A stretch of DNA of 64,000 nt, taken from the NCBI GenBank assembly GCA_023150945.1, contig JAKLJX010000025.1, positions 1 to 64,000 on the forward strand. Direction: 5' to 3'. Position numbers and translations under genes: made by a program. Source of the stretch: a bacterium. GTDB taxonomy: Bacteria; Zhuqueibacterota; Zhuqueibacteria; Zhuqueibacterales; Zhuqueibacteraceae. The notes beneath the pieces were generated by a model. That model was given only the letters and a program-made list of their open reading frames with translations, searched no databases and had not been told where the DNA came from. Shown here piece after piece: positions 56,645-64,000 of this stretch. Position 1 is the first letter of the stretch, and each line of letters starts with the position of its first letter.

Positions 56645-57904
56645 TCACTGGCGGAATTCCAGCGTCAGGCAATGCGGCCCGGAATTGCCGTAACCCAGCA
56701 AGGCGCCGCCGCGCACGGCAAATACCTGCTTGCCGGAAGCAGCCGCCAGCGTGTCCCGCGCGAGTTGATCCAGGCTGGCAATGCCGTAAACCGGCATGAG
56801 CAACCCCTTCTCCCACACCAGGCTGTTGGCGTAACACAGCATGGGCAGGCCGCCGGATTTCTTGCCGGCCACCGTGCCGGCGACGCCCGGCCAAAAAGGC
56901 ACGCGCACGACCTTGAATCCGCGCCGGCGCAAGGCCGCAGCAATGCGATCATCCCAGCGATACTCCGGCTCCGCCAGCACCGCGGCGCGAAATGCGCCGG
57001 GCTTGGCCAACTCGGTGAGAATCTGCAATTTTTCCTGCAACAATGCCGGCAAGATCAAATGCGGCCGCGGCAGGGTTTGAAAACGGAACATGTTGCCCGC
57101 GGCTTTGACTTCGAGATTGTGGCCGGAGGCCGCAAATTCCACCGCCCAGTGCGCCACGATGCGCTTTTGTTCCGCGACGCCGAGCGCCAGCAAGCGCGAC
57201 CGTGCCAGCTCATCATCGCCCACCGCGATCACGGTTTCGGAAAGCGGCATCACCAGCAGATCGAGATGAAATGGCGTGGGCGGCGGCGGCGAGGGCAGAG
57301 TGAGAAATGGCCCCTGCAAAAAGCCGGAAAGCGCCAGCGTATCCAGCCGATCGGGGCACAGCACCAGGTTGTCGAATGGAATGAGATTGGCGCCGGTGAA
57401 GGCCACTGCCGCCTGTGCCGGCCGCAGGCCGTAGCTCTCGTCCAGGGCGGTGAAGATCGCGCGCAGGCGATGATTGTCCGAGGGGCTGACCCACATCGTG
57501 CCGCGGGTGTCCACCAGCGCTTGGTCGCGCGGCCACGGGCCATAGGCGCCGGCATCCTGCACGAATTGCAGCCGTGGCTGGCCGTGACGATTGCGGCCCA
57601 AGCCGCCGCGCGTCAAGCCGGAGGTGAACACGCGGAAGGATTCGGATCCCGGCGCAAACTGACTGAGGATGAGCGCCTCGGCCTCGGGCAGGGCGGTGAG
57701 AATATCCGCCAGCGACAGCATGCCCATTTCCGCGGACCAGGTGTAAACCAACAGCAGCTTCTTGATCTCGCCGGCGTGCGCGCTTTGCAGTCTGATTTTG
57801 GACTGCGCGAAAGCAGGCTCAGGCCAGGCCAGCGCCAGGAGCAAGGCCGGCAGCAGAAGAATCGCAAGCAAGACGCGATGGTTTTGTGATGCGGCAGGAT
57901 TCAC
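56645..57904 (-). CDS. exported deiminase-like protein (agmatine/peptidylarginine deiminase superfamily)
   Basis: The 419 residues have a signal peptide (VLLAILLLPALLLALAWPEPAFAQ). Motifs match the guanidine-modifying superfamily in the expected order: GPWPRDQALV (R126, D127), FHLDLLVMPL (H213, D215) and the near-C-terminal NSGPHCLTLEF (C412). These give the Asp-His-Cys set used to hydrolyse a guanidino group. The usual GGGGIHC is NSGPHC, so the family is diverged and the substrate (free agmatine, peptidyl-arginine or other) cannot be named. GTG start. It is flanked by the toxin-antitoxin-like pair and by the BNR-like proteins. Confidence 0.72.
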   Translation of the reverse strand: MNPAASQNHRVLLAILLLPALLLALAWPEPAFAQSKIRLQSAHAGEIKKLLLVYTWSAEMGMLSLADILTALPEAEALILSQFAPGSESFRVFTSGLTRGGLGRNRHGQPRLQFVQDAGAYGPWPRDQALVDTRGTMWVSPSDNHRLRAIFTALDESYGLRPAQAAVAFTGANLIPFDNLVLCPDRLDTLALSGFLQGPFLTLPSPPPPTPFHLDLLVMPLSETVIAVGDDELARSRLLALGVAEQKRIVAHWAVEFAASGHNLEVKAAGNMFRFQTLPRPHLILPALLQEKLQILTELAKPGAFRAAVLAEPEYRWDDRIAAALRRRGFKVVRVPFWPGVAGTVAGKKSGGLPMLCYANSLVWEKGLLMPVYGIASLDQLARDTLAAASGKQVFAVRGGALLGYGNSGPHCLTLEFRQ

Positions 57905-58037
57905 AGGGTGACATGAGCACGGATGGATTCACGATATGATCTGACAGCGCTCGCCGTTATTATCGAAGACTCCGAGAATGCAGGCAGGGCGCGTCATGCT
58001 GATTGCGCTTGAATAGTGTCTGCCCAGAAATGAAGAC

Positions 58038-58116
58038 ACCGCCCGGGCGCTTGATCCCGAAGCGTGAACAAGTCGAAGAGGACTCGCTTCTGCTCATAAC
58101 GGAGCGCCCGGGCGGC
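58038..58116. repeat. paired-palindrome repeat (CGCCCGGGCG family), copy 2
   Basis: ACCGCCCGGGCGCT (58038-58051) on the left and AGCGCCCGGGCGG (58103-58115) on the right bound a 79-bp element. The right flank GGTGTTTTGGACGGACGCGAA matches the flanks of the copies at 26744 and 28672. The rest of 57905-58264 shows no gene, only a short palindrome pair around 58164-58180 (CCTCGGCTGAGCCGAGG). Confidence 0.7.
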
Positions 58117-58264
58117 GGTGTTTTGGACGGACGCGAAATGTGTCTGCCCGAGCATGTTCCAACCTCGGCTGAGCCGAGGTCTCCAAGATTTCAGACTCCG
58201 CGGAAACGCCGAGGTTTTCAATGCAACGGCCAAGCCGTTGCAGGAACGTTTCATCATTAAGACA

Positions 58265-58303
58265 GCAAAGCCCCGGGCCAATGCGTGGTACCCGGGGCTT
58301 TGC
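58265..58303 (-). terminator. hairpin terminator after the BNR-like gene
   Basis: GCAAAGCCCCGGG (58265-58277) pairs perfectly with CCCGGGGCTTTGC (58291-58303) around a 13-nt loop, 30 bases beyond the stop at 58334. The T tract is short, so termination may be partial. Confidence 0.65.
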
Positions 58304-58333
58304 GGTTGCAACCAAAGGAAACTGCGCCCGCCG

Positions 58334-60223
58334 TTACTTCGTCAAGACCATCTTCCGGGTCTGGTTGAAGTTGCCTGCTTCCAGCTTGTAGAAATAGATG
58401 CCGGAGGGCATGTTCGCGGCATTCCAGGTGGCGGTATGGCTGCCCGCCGGCAGCTTGCTGTTGACCAGCGTCGCGACCTTTTGGCCGATGGCGTTGAAGA
58501 CTTCCAGCTTCACCTTCACGCTCGCCGGCAGGTTGAACGAAATCGCCGTGGCAGGATTGAAGGGATTGGGGAAGTTCTGCGCCAGGGCATAGTCCGCCGG
58601 CAGGCCCGCGCTGGGATCATGATCGGAGACGCTGCTGGGCGGCGTCGTCGGAATCTGTGCCGCAGGGAAACTGTAGTACATCATAAACGTCGAGGTCGTC
58701 TGATTACCCGGCTGCACTGCGCCGCCGTTGACATCATCCGAGCCGTAGACGAAGTGCAGATTTTCGTCCACTCGCCTGGCCACCGAGACGTACTTGTCTT
58801 CGGTGCCGCGCGAGTCGGTGAGGTTCACCACCGGCGAGCCCCAGGTGGCGCCGCCATCCGCGGAACCGGTGGCGTAGATGTCCAGATAATTCAAGCCCAC
58901 GGCATCCGTGTCATTCGGCGTCGGCGCGCTGAAAGCAACGTACAGAACATTGTTCGCATCCACGCCGATGGAGGGCCAGTACACACCGCTGCCCAAACCG
59001 CGGCCCCAGTTTGCCGAGCTGGGGAAGCCGGTGCCTTCGCCGTCCACGATGTCGGCGCGGGTTGCCACCTCCGTGACACCGAGGGTCGGAGTCCAGTGCA
59101 ACAGCGGCGACAAGGTGTACAGGAAAGATTCCGGCGCGGTGCCGGCGGAATCCGGCAGCACCAGGAAATTCTCGAACACGATGTGCGGCATGCCGTTGTT
59201 GTCGTAGATCAAATCGAGTTGGGCGTTGGGCCGGAAATCACCCTCTACCGGCGGCACACCCTTGCCGATGTTGGTGATATTCGTCCAGGTCCAAGTCGCG
59301 CCATTGTCGGTGGACTCGGCAAACAGAATCTCGTTGCTGTTGAAGCCGGCATCGTACGAGGCGAACGCCGCAACACCGACCTTATCACCCCAGGCGTCGA
59401 TGGCATAGCCATCGGCGTCACCGCCGCCGACCCACAGACCATTGGTGGTATCGGGTGGGTCACCGGCAGCCGCGCCAGGTTTCTGAAACGCGAAGCGGAA
59501 TTCCCAATTGAATCCGCCGTCGGTGGAGCGGCCATAAACCGGATACTGCCCGCCGCCCAATCCCGGAAATGGATCAAATGTGGAGTGCGTCACCACCACA
59601 TGAAAATTGTCCTTGCCATCAACCACGATGCGCGGCCAGGTCAGATCTGAACCGGTTGGAAAGTTCCCGGTGATCGAGGAGGTCCAAATGCCCAAGCCCT
59701 GCAGAGCGTCGACATTCACTTCCAATCCGCCGTGAGCTGCGATCACGCTCCGGCCGTCAGCGGTCGCGGAAATATTGCCCCAGCCAACCCGGCCAGCTTC
59801 GACCTTGGTCATCGGCAGCAGGAAGCCATTGCCATCATTGTAGGCAAAAAAGGTTGCCCGGTCAGGCCAGGTGCCGAGCGGGCCTTCCGCGGCTGTTCGC
59901 GCAATCGCCAGAATACCGTCGCCGTAATTGTGAATATGACGGCCCATGGCATTATTGGTCATGAAATCGTAGGTCGATTCGATCAGTTGCAGACCCGGGC
60001 CGGCTTTGGCTGCGGACTTGAGCAGCGCTCTGGGCTGCGCCTGAGCAGCCAGGATGTCCTGCGCGCCGACAGCGGGGACGCGTTGTACTTTTTGAATTCT
60101 CTTGTCTGATTTGCGGTCGATGGCAGAGGCGGCGACTGCGAACATCAGACAAAAGACTGCGGCGTAACGAAGCGCCTGGAACAACCTGCTGCATTCCATC
60201 TTCGCCAAAAGGAAATTTTGCAT
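58334..60223 (-). CDS. secreted BNR/sialidase-like repeat protein with T9SS-type C-terminal domain (paralogue A)
   Basis: The 629 residues have an N-terminal hydrophobic segment (ALRYAAVFCLMFAVAASA). A beta-propeller-like body carries BNR/Asp-box-type repeats (STDGGFNWEF, STDNGATWTW, SADGGATWGS). The sorting domain FPNPFNPATAISFNLP to YFYKLEAGNFNQTRKMVLTK ends the chain. It is a close relative in layout and wording of the next gene (for example LGIWTSSITGN and DGRSV in both). GAGG lies eight bases before the ATG at 60221-60223. The function is unknown; a glycan-binding or surface structural role is plausible. Confidence 0.85.
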   Translation of the reverse strand: MQNFLLAKMECSRLFQALRYAAVFCLMFAVAASAIDRKSDKRIQKVQRVPAVGAQDILAAQAQPRALLKSAAKAGPGLQLIESTYDFMTNNAMGRHIHNYGDGILAIARTAAEGPLGTWPDRATFFAYNDGNGFLLPMTKVEAGRVGWGNISATADGRSVIAAHGGLEVNVDALQGLGIWTSSITGNFPTGSDLTWPRIVVDGKDNFHVVVTHSTFDPFPGLGGGQYPVYGRSTDGGFNWEFRFAFQKPGAAAGDPPDTTNGLWVGGGDADGYAIDAWGDKVGVAAFASYDAGFNSNEILFAESTDNGATWTWTNITNIGKGVPPVEGDFRPNAQLDLIYDNNGMPHIVFENFLVLPDSAGTAPESFLYTLSPLLHWTPTLGVTEVATRADIVDGEGTGFPSSANWGRGLGSGVYWPSIGVDANNVLYVAFSAPTPNDTDAVGLNYLDIYATGSADGGATWGSPVVNLTDSRGTEDKYVSVARRVDENLHFVYGSDDVNGGAVQPGNQTTSTFMMYYSFPAAQIPTTPPSSVSDHDPSAGLPADYALAQNFPNPFNPATAISFNLPASVKVKLEVFNAIGQKVATLVNSKLPAGSHTATWNAANMPSGIYFYKLEAGNFNQTRKMVLTK

Positions 60224-60260
60224 CGCCACTACCTCACAGAAGATTATGACCGGTGTGAAA

Positions 60261-60304
60261 ACTGCGCGTTGGGAGAGCCCGTTCCGGCTTGGCACTCCCA
60301 ACGC
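60261..60304 (-). terminator. hairpin between the two BNR-like genes
   Basis: GCGTTGGGAG (60266-60275) pairs perfectly with CTCCCAACGC (60295-60304). On the minus strand the stem is followed by CAGTTTT. It lies about 45 bases after the stop of the upstream paralogue. Confidence 0.6.
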
Positions 60305-60349
60305 GTTGGGATCTAAAGCGCAGAGACGACAGTCCGGTGCAATACCGGC

Positions 60350-62119
60350 TTACTTCATCAACGTCATTTTGGTCACTTGCGAAAAGCCGGCGCTCTTCAG
60401 CTTGGCGAAGTAAACGCCGGAAGACACATTCTTCGCGGGATTCCAGGTGACATTGTGCTTGCCCGCTTGCACCACGCCATTCACCAGCGTGGCCACCAGC
60501 TTGCCGTTCACGTCATAGACGCTCAGGTTGACTTCCGCCGGCTTGCTCACTTCGAAGGTGAGATTGGTCGCAGGGTTGAACGGGTTCGGGAAATTCTGGT
60601 GCAGCGCAAACGAGGCCGGCACGCTGGAAACCGGGCGATCGCTCACGCCGGTGAGCACGACTTTGCTCTTCGCCACGGCGTAGTAGAGGTGGTTCGAGCT
60701 GCCCGTGCCACCGCCCTGAACGCTGTTGCCGGTGCTGCCATCCGAAGAGTAGACAAAGCGCAGGCTATCGCCCACATTGGGCGCGAGGTAGGCCCACAGA
60801 TCCTCGGATTGCGGGGTATCGGTGAGGTTGGTCACCGGTCCCCAGCTCGCACCACCGTTGGCCGAGCCAATGGCGTAGACATCGGTATAGTGCGCGCTAT
60901 CTGGATCAAAGTCATTGGGACGGAAAGTAGCGAACAACAGATACAGATTGTTCTCGGCATCCAGGCCGGCGGAGGGCTGGCACACAACGTTGCCATCAAC
61001 GTTGTGCTGATCGAATGCCCCCAGGTTGCCAGAAAACAGACCGATTTCCTGATCCGAACCCGGAATGTCATTGAAATCGACGACTTCGGCGATACCCGTG
61101 GCGGCACTCCAATGGTAGATGCCGGCCGTTCCGCTTTCGTAGAGATCAATGGCGGTGCCGGCCGAGTCCGGCAGACCAGTGAAGCTCTCCCAAAAAATGT
61201 GGAGATTGCCGTTGTTGTCATAAATCACATCGCAAGAACCGGCCGGCAAATCCGCCGAGGTGCCGGGGGGCAAGGTTGTCGGGTTGTTGGTCAGGTTCTG
61301 GTAGGCCCAGGTCGTGGCATTGTCAGAGCTGGTCCACAAGTGAATGTCCGCTCCGGTCTCAGCCACAACCACCGCAACATTATCGCCCTGGCTGGCCATG
61401 TCTTGATCATCCGCACTAAAGCCGGGTTTGCGGGTGCTGGTGTCCGGCCAAAGGTATTGGAAGGACCAAGTAGCGCCTTCATCGCGGGACACGGCGATGC
61501 TCTTGACCAGGGCCACGCCATTGATCGTGGCGTTGGTGGTGGAGCAGACAATGATATTGTCCTTGCCGTCCACTGTCAAGCGCGGCCATTGGTCAGCCGC
61601 TGCGCCGATATTGCCGGTGATGCTGCTGGTCCAAATGCCGAGGCCTTTGAGCGCGTCGATGTTGACCTCGTTGGCAACGTGCGAAAGCGTAACGCTGCGG
61701 CCATCCGCCAGCGCCGCAATGCTGGACCAGCCGCGGCGCACCTGCTCGACTTTCGTCATCGGCGACCAGGTGGTGCCGTCAAAATAGGAAAAATAGGTAC
61801 CCCGGTCGGTCGCGGCGGCGTCAGTCGCGCCCATGCGACCCACCGCGAGGGTGCCGTCGCCATAGTCGACGAGGTTATTCAACACGCCGCCATTGGAACC
61901 ATAGTCATACGTGGTTTCCATCAAAAACGCGCCCGGCCCAATGGCATTGGTCTTGTGCAAGACTCGCCCAGTCTGGACCGCCGGGATCGGTTCATCGCCG
62001 CGAATCATTTGCTGCCGCTTGGCCTTGTCGATTTTGTGCAGTTCTTGCTTGGCGCCCGTGCCAGCAAACGCTGCCGCGGCAAAGCACAAACACAGCATAG
62101 CGGTAAAAAGTTTACGCAT
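60350..62119 (-). CDS. secreted BNR/sialidase-like repeat protein with T9SS-type C-terminal domain (paralogue B)
   Basis: The 589 residues open with a signal peptide (MRKLFTAMLCLCFAAAAFAG). Asp-box-like turns (SRDEGATWSF, SSDNATTWAY, SANGGASWGP) mark a propeller. The sorting domain FPNPFNPATNLTFEVS to YFAKLKSAGFSQVTKMTLMK ends it. It shares domain order and several phrases with the gene at 58334 and is probably its tandem duplicate. GGAGGG lies eight bases before the ATG at 62117-62119; the open frame upstream is ignored. Confidence 0.87.
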   Translation of the reverse strand: MRKLFTAMLCLCFAAAAFAGTGAKQELHKIDKAKRQQMIRGDEPIPAVQTGRVLHKTNAIGPGAFLMETTYDYGSNGGVLNNLVDYGDGTLAVGRMGATDAAATDRGTYFSYFDGTTWSPMTKVEQVRRGWSSIAALADGRSVTLSHVANEVNIDALKGLGIWTSSITGNIGAAADQWPRLTVDGKDNIIVCSTTNATINGVALVKSIAVSRDEGATWSFQYLWPDTSTRKPGFSADDQDMASQGDNVAVVVAETGADIHLWTSSDNATTWAYQNLTNNPTTLPPGTSADLPAGSCDVIYDNNGNLHIFWESFTGLPDSAGTAIDLYESGTAGIYHWSAATGIAEVVDFNDIPGSDQEIGLFSGNLGAFDQHNVDGNVVCQPSAGLDAENNLYLLFATFRPNDFDPDSAHYTDVYAIGSANGGASWGPVTNLTDTPQSEDLWAYLAPNVGDSLRFVYSSDGSTGNSVQGGGTGSSNHLYYAVAKSKVVLTGVSDRPVSSVPASFALHQNFPNPFNPATNLTFEVSKPAEVNLSVYDVNGKLVATLVNGVVQAGKHNVTWNPAKNVSSGVYFAKLKSAGFSQVTKMTLMK

Positions 62120-62472
62120 GGGTACTACCCTCCACAGATTGATTGGTGGATGATGTGAGTTGTAATTGTGGCCGAAATGCAAAAGCCGATGCTCATCTCA
62201 GAGGACAGCATCACCTCCCTTCAGGAATCGAGGTGCGGGAGGGATCGGAGCAATTCGACTGCCGGCCCGGTTCGCGACGCCGGGCCGCTTCCGCTTGGGA
62301 TTGAGGCGTGAACAACGATTGGCAATTGCTGGTGAGGAAATCCGTCAAGCAATGTCGCGCGCGGTCCTGCCAGCTTGCCGGTCATCTCTCTTTGAAGAGG
62401 TTGCCGAAAATAAACACTCTTTTCTACTTTGTCCAGCAGTTTCTTCGGGCGGCGGGATAAATCTTGAAGTGC

Positions 62473-62506
62473 AAAAAAGGGAAGGCCGCCGGGCGGCCTT
62501 CCCTCT
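62473..62506 (-). terminator. Rho-independent terminator
   Basis: AGGGAAGGCCGCC pairs with GGCGGCCTTCCCT (62479-62504). On the minus strand a run of six T (complement of 62473-62478) follows. It would end transcription from the partial gene at the right edge after crossing the repeat region. Confidence 0.85.
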
Positions 62507-62582
62507 GCAGCGCACTTCCGGGCGCAACAATTCTCTGATCACGTCGCTTCTGCCAAAGCCTGCCTTGAAAGGCCCATCGTAG

Positions 62583-62701
62583 CCCTGCGCCCTGGCGGGG
62601 CATTGGCATGGCACTGCACAGCTTTCCAGGACAGCCGCCCACAAGGGGCGGGGGCTACGATCATTGCCACGACAGCCGCCTACGAGGGGCGGGGGCTACG
62701 A
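62583..62701. repeat. dispersed repeat related to the 65-bp array
   Basis: The head CCCTGCGCCCTGGCGGGGCATTGG (62583-62606) resembles the head at 40440. Two units follow, ACAGCCGCCCACAAGGGGCG and ACAGCCGCCTACGAGGGGCG, each ending GGGGCTACGA (62631-62660 and 62672-62701). The loop ACAA/ACGA and the tail match the 40440 units, while the stem is CGCC/GGCG in place of GATCC/GGATC. Confidence 0.75.
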
Positions 62702-62727
62702 GGCTCGCCAACACCACTGCGCAAAGA

Positions 62728-64000
62728 TCAGATCTCGCCGAAATCAGACAGAATCTTGCGCGCCGCAGCCTCGGCATCACTGGTATTCAAGTGGTAGAGC
62801 GGGAAGCCGAACACCGCCGTCCGGAAGCTGGTGCCGATGTACTTCACGCCGACGATTGCGCCCTGCCAATCCTGATTGCCACTGGCGGAATTGAACGTAT
62901 AGATCGCCTCGGCACCTTCCCGCAGCGTGAATGCATCGATGGGTGAAAGGCCGGGACGATTCGGAATCGGGTTTTTCGCCAGATCGACGTTGATGTTGGG
63001 ATAGCCCGCCTGGCCGGTGGCGCCATTGAAGTCGAACAAGTTGCCCGGCGTCTGGCGCGTGGAAGCAATCCTGAGATAGTTCCACACAAAAGCATAGGAG
63101 GCCAGTGCCGCAGGCTGCGTGGGATCGAAAGTGGCGACCGGCGTGGTGGTGGCAATCTGGTTGATATGACGCCAGCCGGTCATCCAGAGTTTGCCGCCCA
63201 CGGTGAGATAGTCGCCCAGAAGCTGAATCTGGCGCGGGATGTTCGTCGCGGTGGCTTCGTCACTTTGCCAGATGACGGTGGAATAGTTGCCAAAGCCCTT
63301 CTTGGGGGTGGGTGCGCCCTGGGTGAGATAATCCCACAGGGTGAAACGCGCGCCCGCCGCAGTGAGCACCTGCGAATAGAAATTGTCGACATTGGTGTCG
63401 CCGGTGGCCGGCGGCCGGCCGGCCAACTGGCCGTTGCCGTCATCCACCACCAGCACGCCGGCACTCAGAGTCGCAGCCACAATGTCATAGCGATACAGCG
63501 CGATGTCACTGAGCTTGCCGGCGAGATCACGGTGTTGCACTTCGAACGTGTGCGTGCCCGGCGTGACGTTGGTCAAGTCTAGTGTGGAAACCGCGGTCGA
63601 GAATTCCGTCCACGCGCCGCCGTCAATGCGATAGCGGCTGCCGGTGGAAGCGCCGCCGGCGTAGTTGAACGTCGGCGCCCAACTGAACGATACGGTGTTG
63701 CCGGTGGCGAGCGAGAAGGCGGAGCTGTCTGGATAGAACGCCGCGCCGTTCTTCAACGCGCTCAACACCACGCCCGGCTTGACCGTGGCCGAGGCCACAA
63801 ACCGGAATTCCGCCGGCGACTCGTCGACAGCCAGCGCATTGTCACGCGCCTGCGCAAAGAAAGTATGCGCGCCTTCCGGCAACAGGCCAAATGGCGAGGT
63901 CAGGCTGAACTCAAATACCGGATTCGACTGCCATGCCGACCACTGGCCGCCCGCATCGATCTTGTAGCGATAGGTGTACTCCGGCCCGTTGTCCGGGTCA
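62728..64000 (-). CDS. partial surface protein with Ig-like domains, N-terminus outside the window
   Basis: The minus-strand frame stays open to the window edge, so about 424 C-terminal residues are seen. Two Ig-like or Y_Y_Y-type units come first (YTYRYKIDAGGQWSAWQ...LPEGAHTFFAQARD; YRIDGGAWTEFSTAVSTLDLTNVTPGTHTFEVQHRD). They are followed by a domain starting GVLVVDDGNGQLAGRP with LLGDYLTVGGKLWMTGWR, which resembles glutamine-amidotransferase-like or ThuA-type folds in T9SS proteins. The end, AARKILSDFGEI, has no sorting domain. The function is unknown, and a signal peptide cannot be judged. Confidence 0.75.
   Translation of the reverse strand, partial: DPDNGPEYTYRYKIDAGGQWSAWQSNPVFEFSLTSPFGLLPEGAHTFFAQARDNALAVDESPAEFRFVASATVKPGVVLSALKNGAAFYPDSSAFSLATGNTVSFSWAPTFNYAGGASTGSRYRIDGGAWTEFSTAVSTLDLTNVTPGTHTFEVQHRDLAGKLSDIALYRYDIVAATLSAGVLVVDDGNGQLAGRPPATGDTNVDNFYSQVLTAAGARFTLWDYLTQGAPTPKKGFGNYSTVIWQSDEATATNIPRQIQLLGDYLTVGGKLWMTGWRHINQIATTTPVATFDPTQPAALASYAFVWNYLRIASTRQTPGNLFDFNGATGQAGYPNINVDLAKNPIPNRPGLSPIDAFTLREGAEAIYTFNSASGNQDWQGAIVGVKYIGTSFRTAVFGFPLYHLNTSDAEAAARKILSDFGEI

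Larger units (their letters stand above)
62120..62727. other. 608-base intergenic region with terminator and repeats
   Basis: It separates two minus-strand secreted-protein genes. It holds a minus-strand terminator (62473-62506) and a dispersed repeat related to the 40440 array (62583-62701). I see no gene in 62120-62470, where the promoter of the BNR-like gene should lie. Confidence 0.5.

Overview
The window looks like chromosomal DNA from a GC-rich, didermic bacterium of the FCB group, most like a KSB1/Calditrichota-type lineage. This is inferred from content, not from a search. Seven proteins end in a YPNPF-type C-terminal sorting domain (T9SS type A-like: 15502-17802, 35829-37922, 41023-43275, 44291-46654, 47060-55357, 58334-60223, 60350-62119). 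A PorV/PorQ-family outer-membrane protein and a TonB-dependent receptor with a carboxypeptidase-regulatory-like domain lie among them. Nothing resembles a plasmid or prophage backbone.

Region 1-7300 holds a possible structured RNA with a terminator, a zinc-ribbon coiled-coil gene abutting RNase P RNA, rfbA, a VIT/VWA protein, a small helical protein, and a divergent RuBisCO-like protein that has lost the active-site lysines. Region 7400-15500 is mostly housekeeping: two tRNA-Lys genes, rho, an MsmX/UgpC-type ABC ATPase, and the classic block ffh-rpsP-khpA-rimM-trmD-rplS, all on the minus strand. A decayed ERCC4-type nuclease gene lies upstream.

Region 15500-31850 carries a secreted HELGH metalloprotease, a lipoprotein, an M29 aminopeptidase, exonuclease III, a 5'-nucleotidase-like phosphoesterase, a flavin reductase, a small membrane protein, an NtrC-type two-component pair, a BlaI/M56 pair whose peptidase ends in a TonB C-terminal domain, Ku, and a BRCT-MerR-TPR fusion directly behind Ku.

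Region 32100-64000 is a surface and secretion region. A plus-strand group (TonB receptor, FN3-type secreted protein, PorV-like protein, IPT/TIG lipoprotein, duplicated propeller protein, GHL10 hydrolase) faces a minus-strand group (a 2765-residue SGNH/Ig-like giant, a DUF433/DUF5615 toxin-antitoxin-like pair in AT-rich DNA, a deiminase-like protein, two paralogous BNR-like secreted proteins, and a partial surface protein at the right edge). Two families of short palindromic repeats are scattered through the intergenic DNA. One is a 65-bp tandem array whose hairpin stems covary between loci. The other is built from paired CGCCCGGGCG palindromes.
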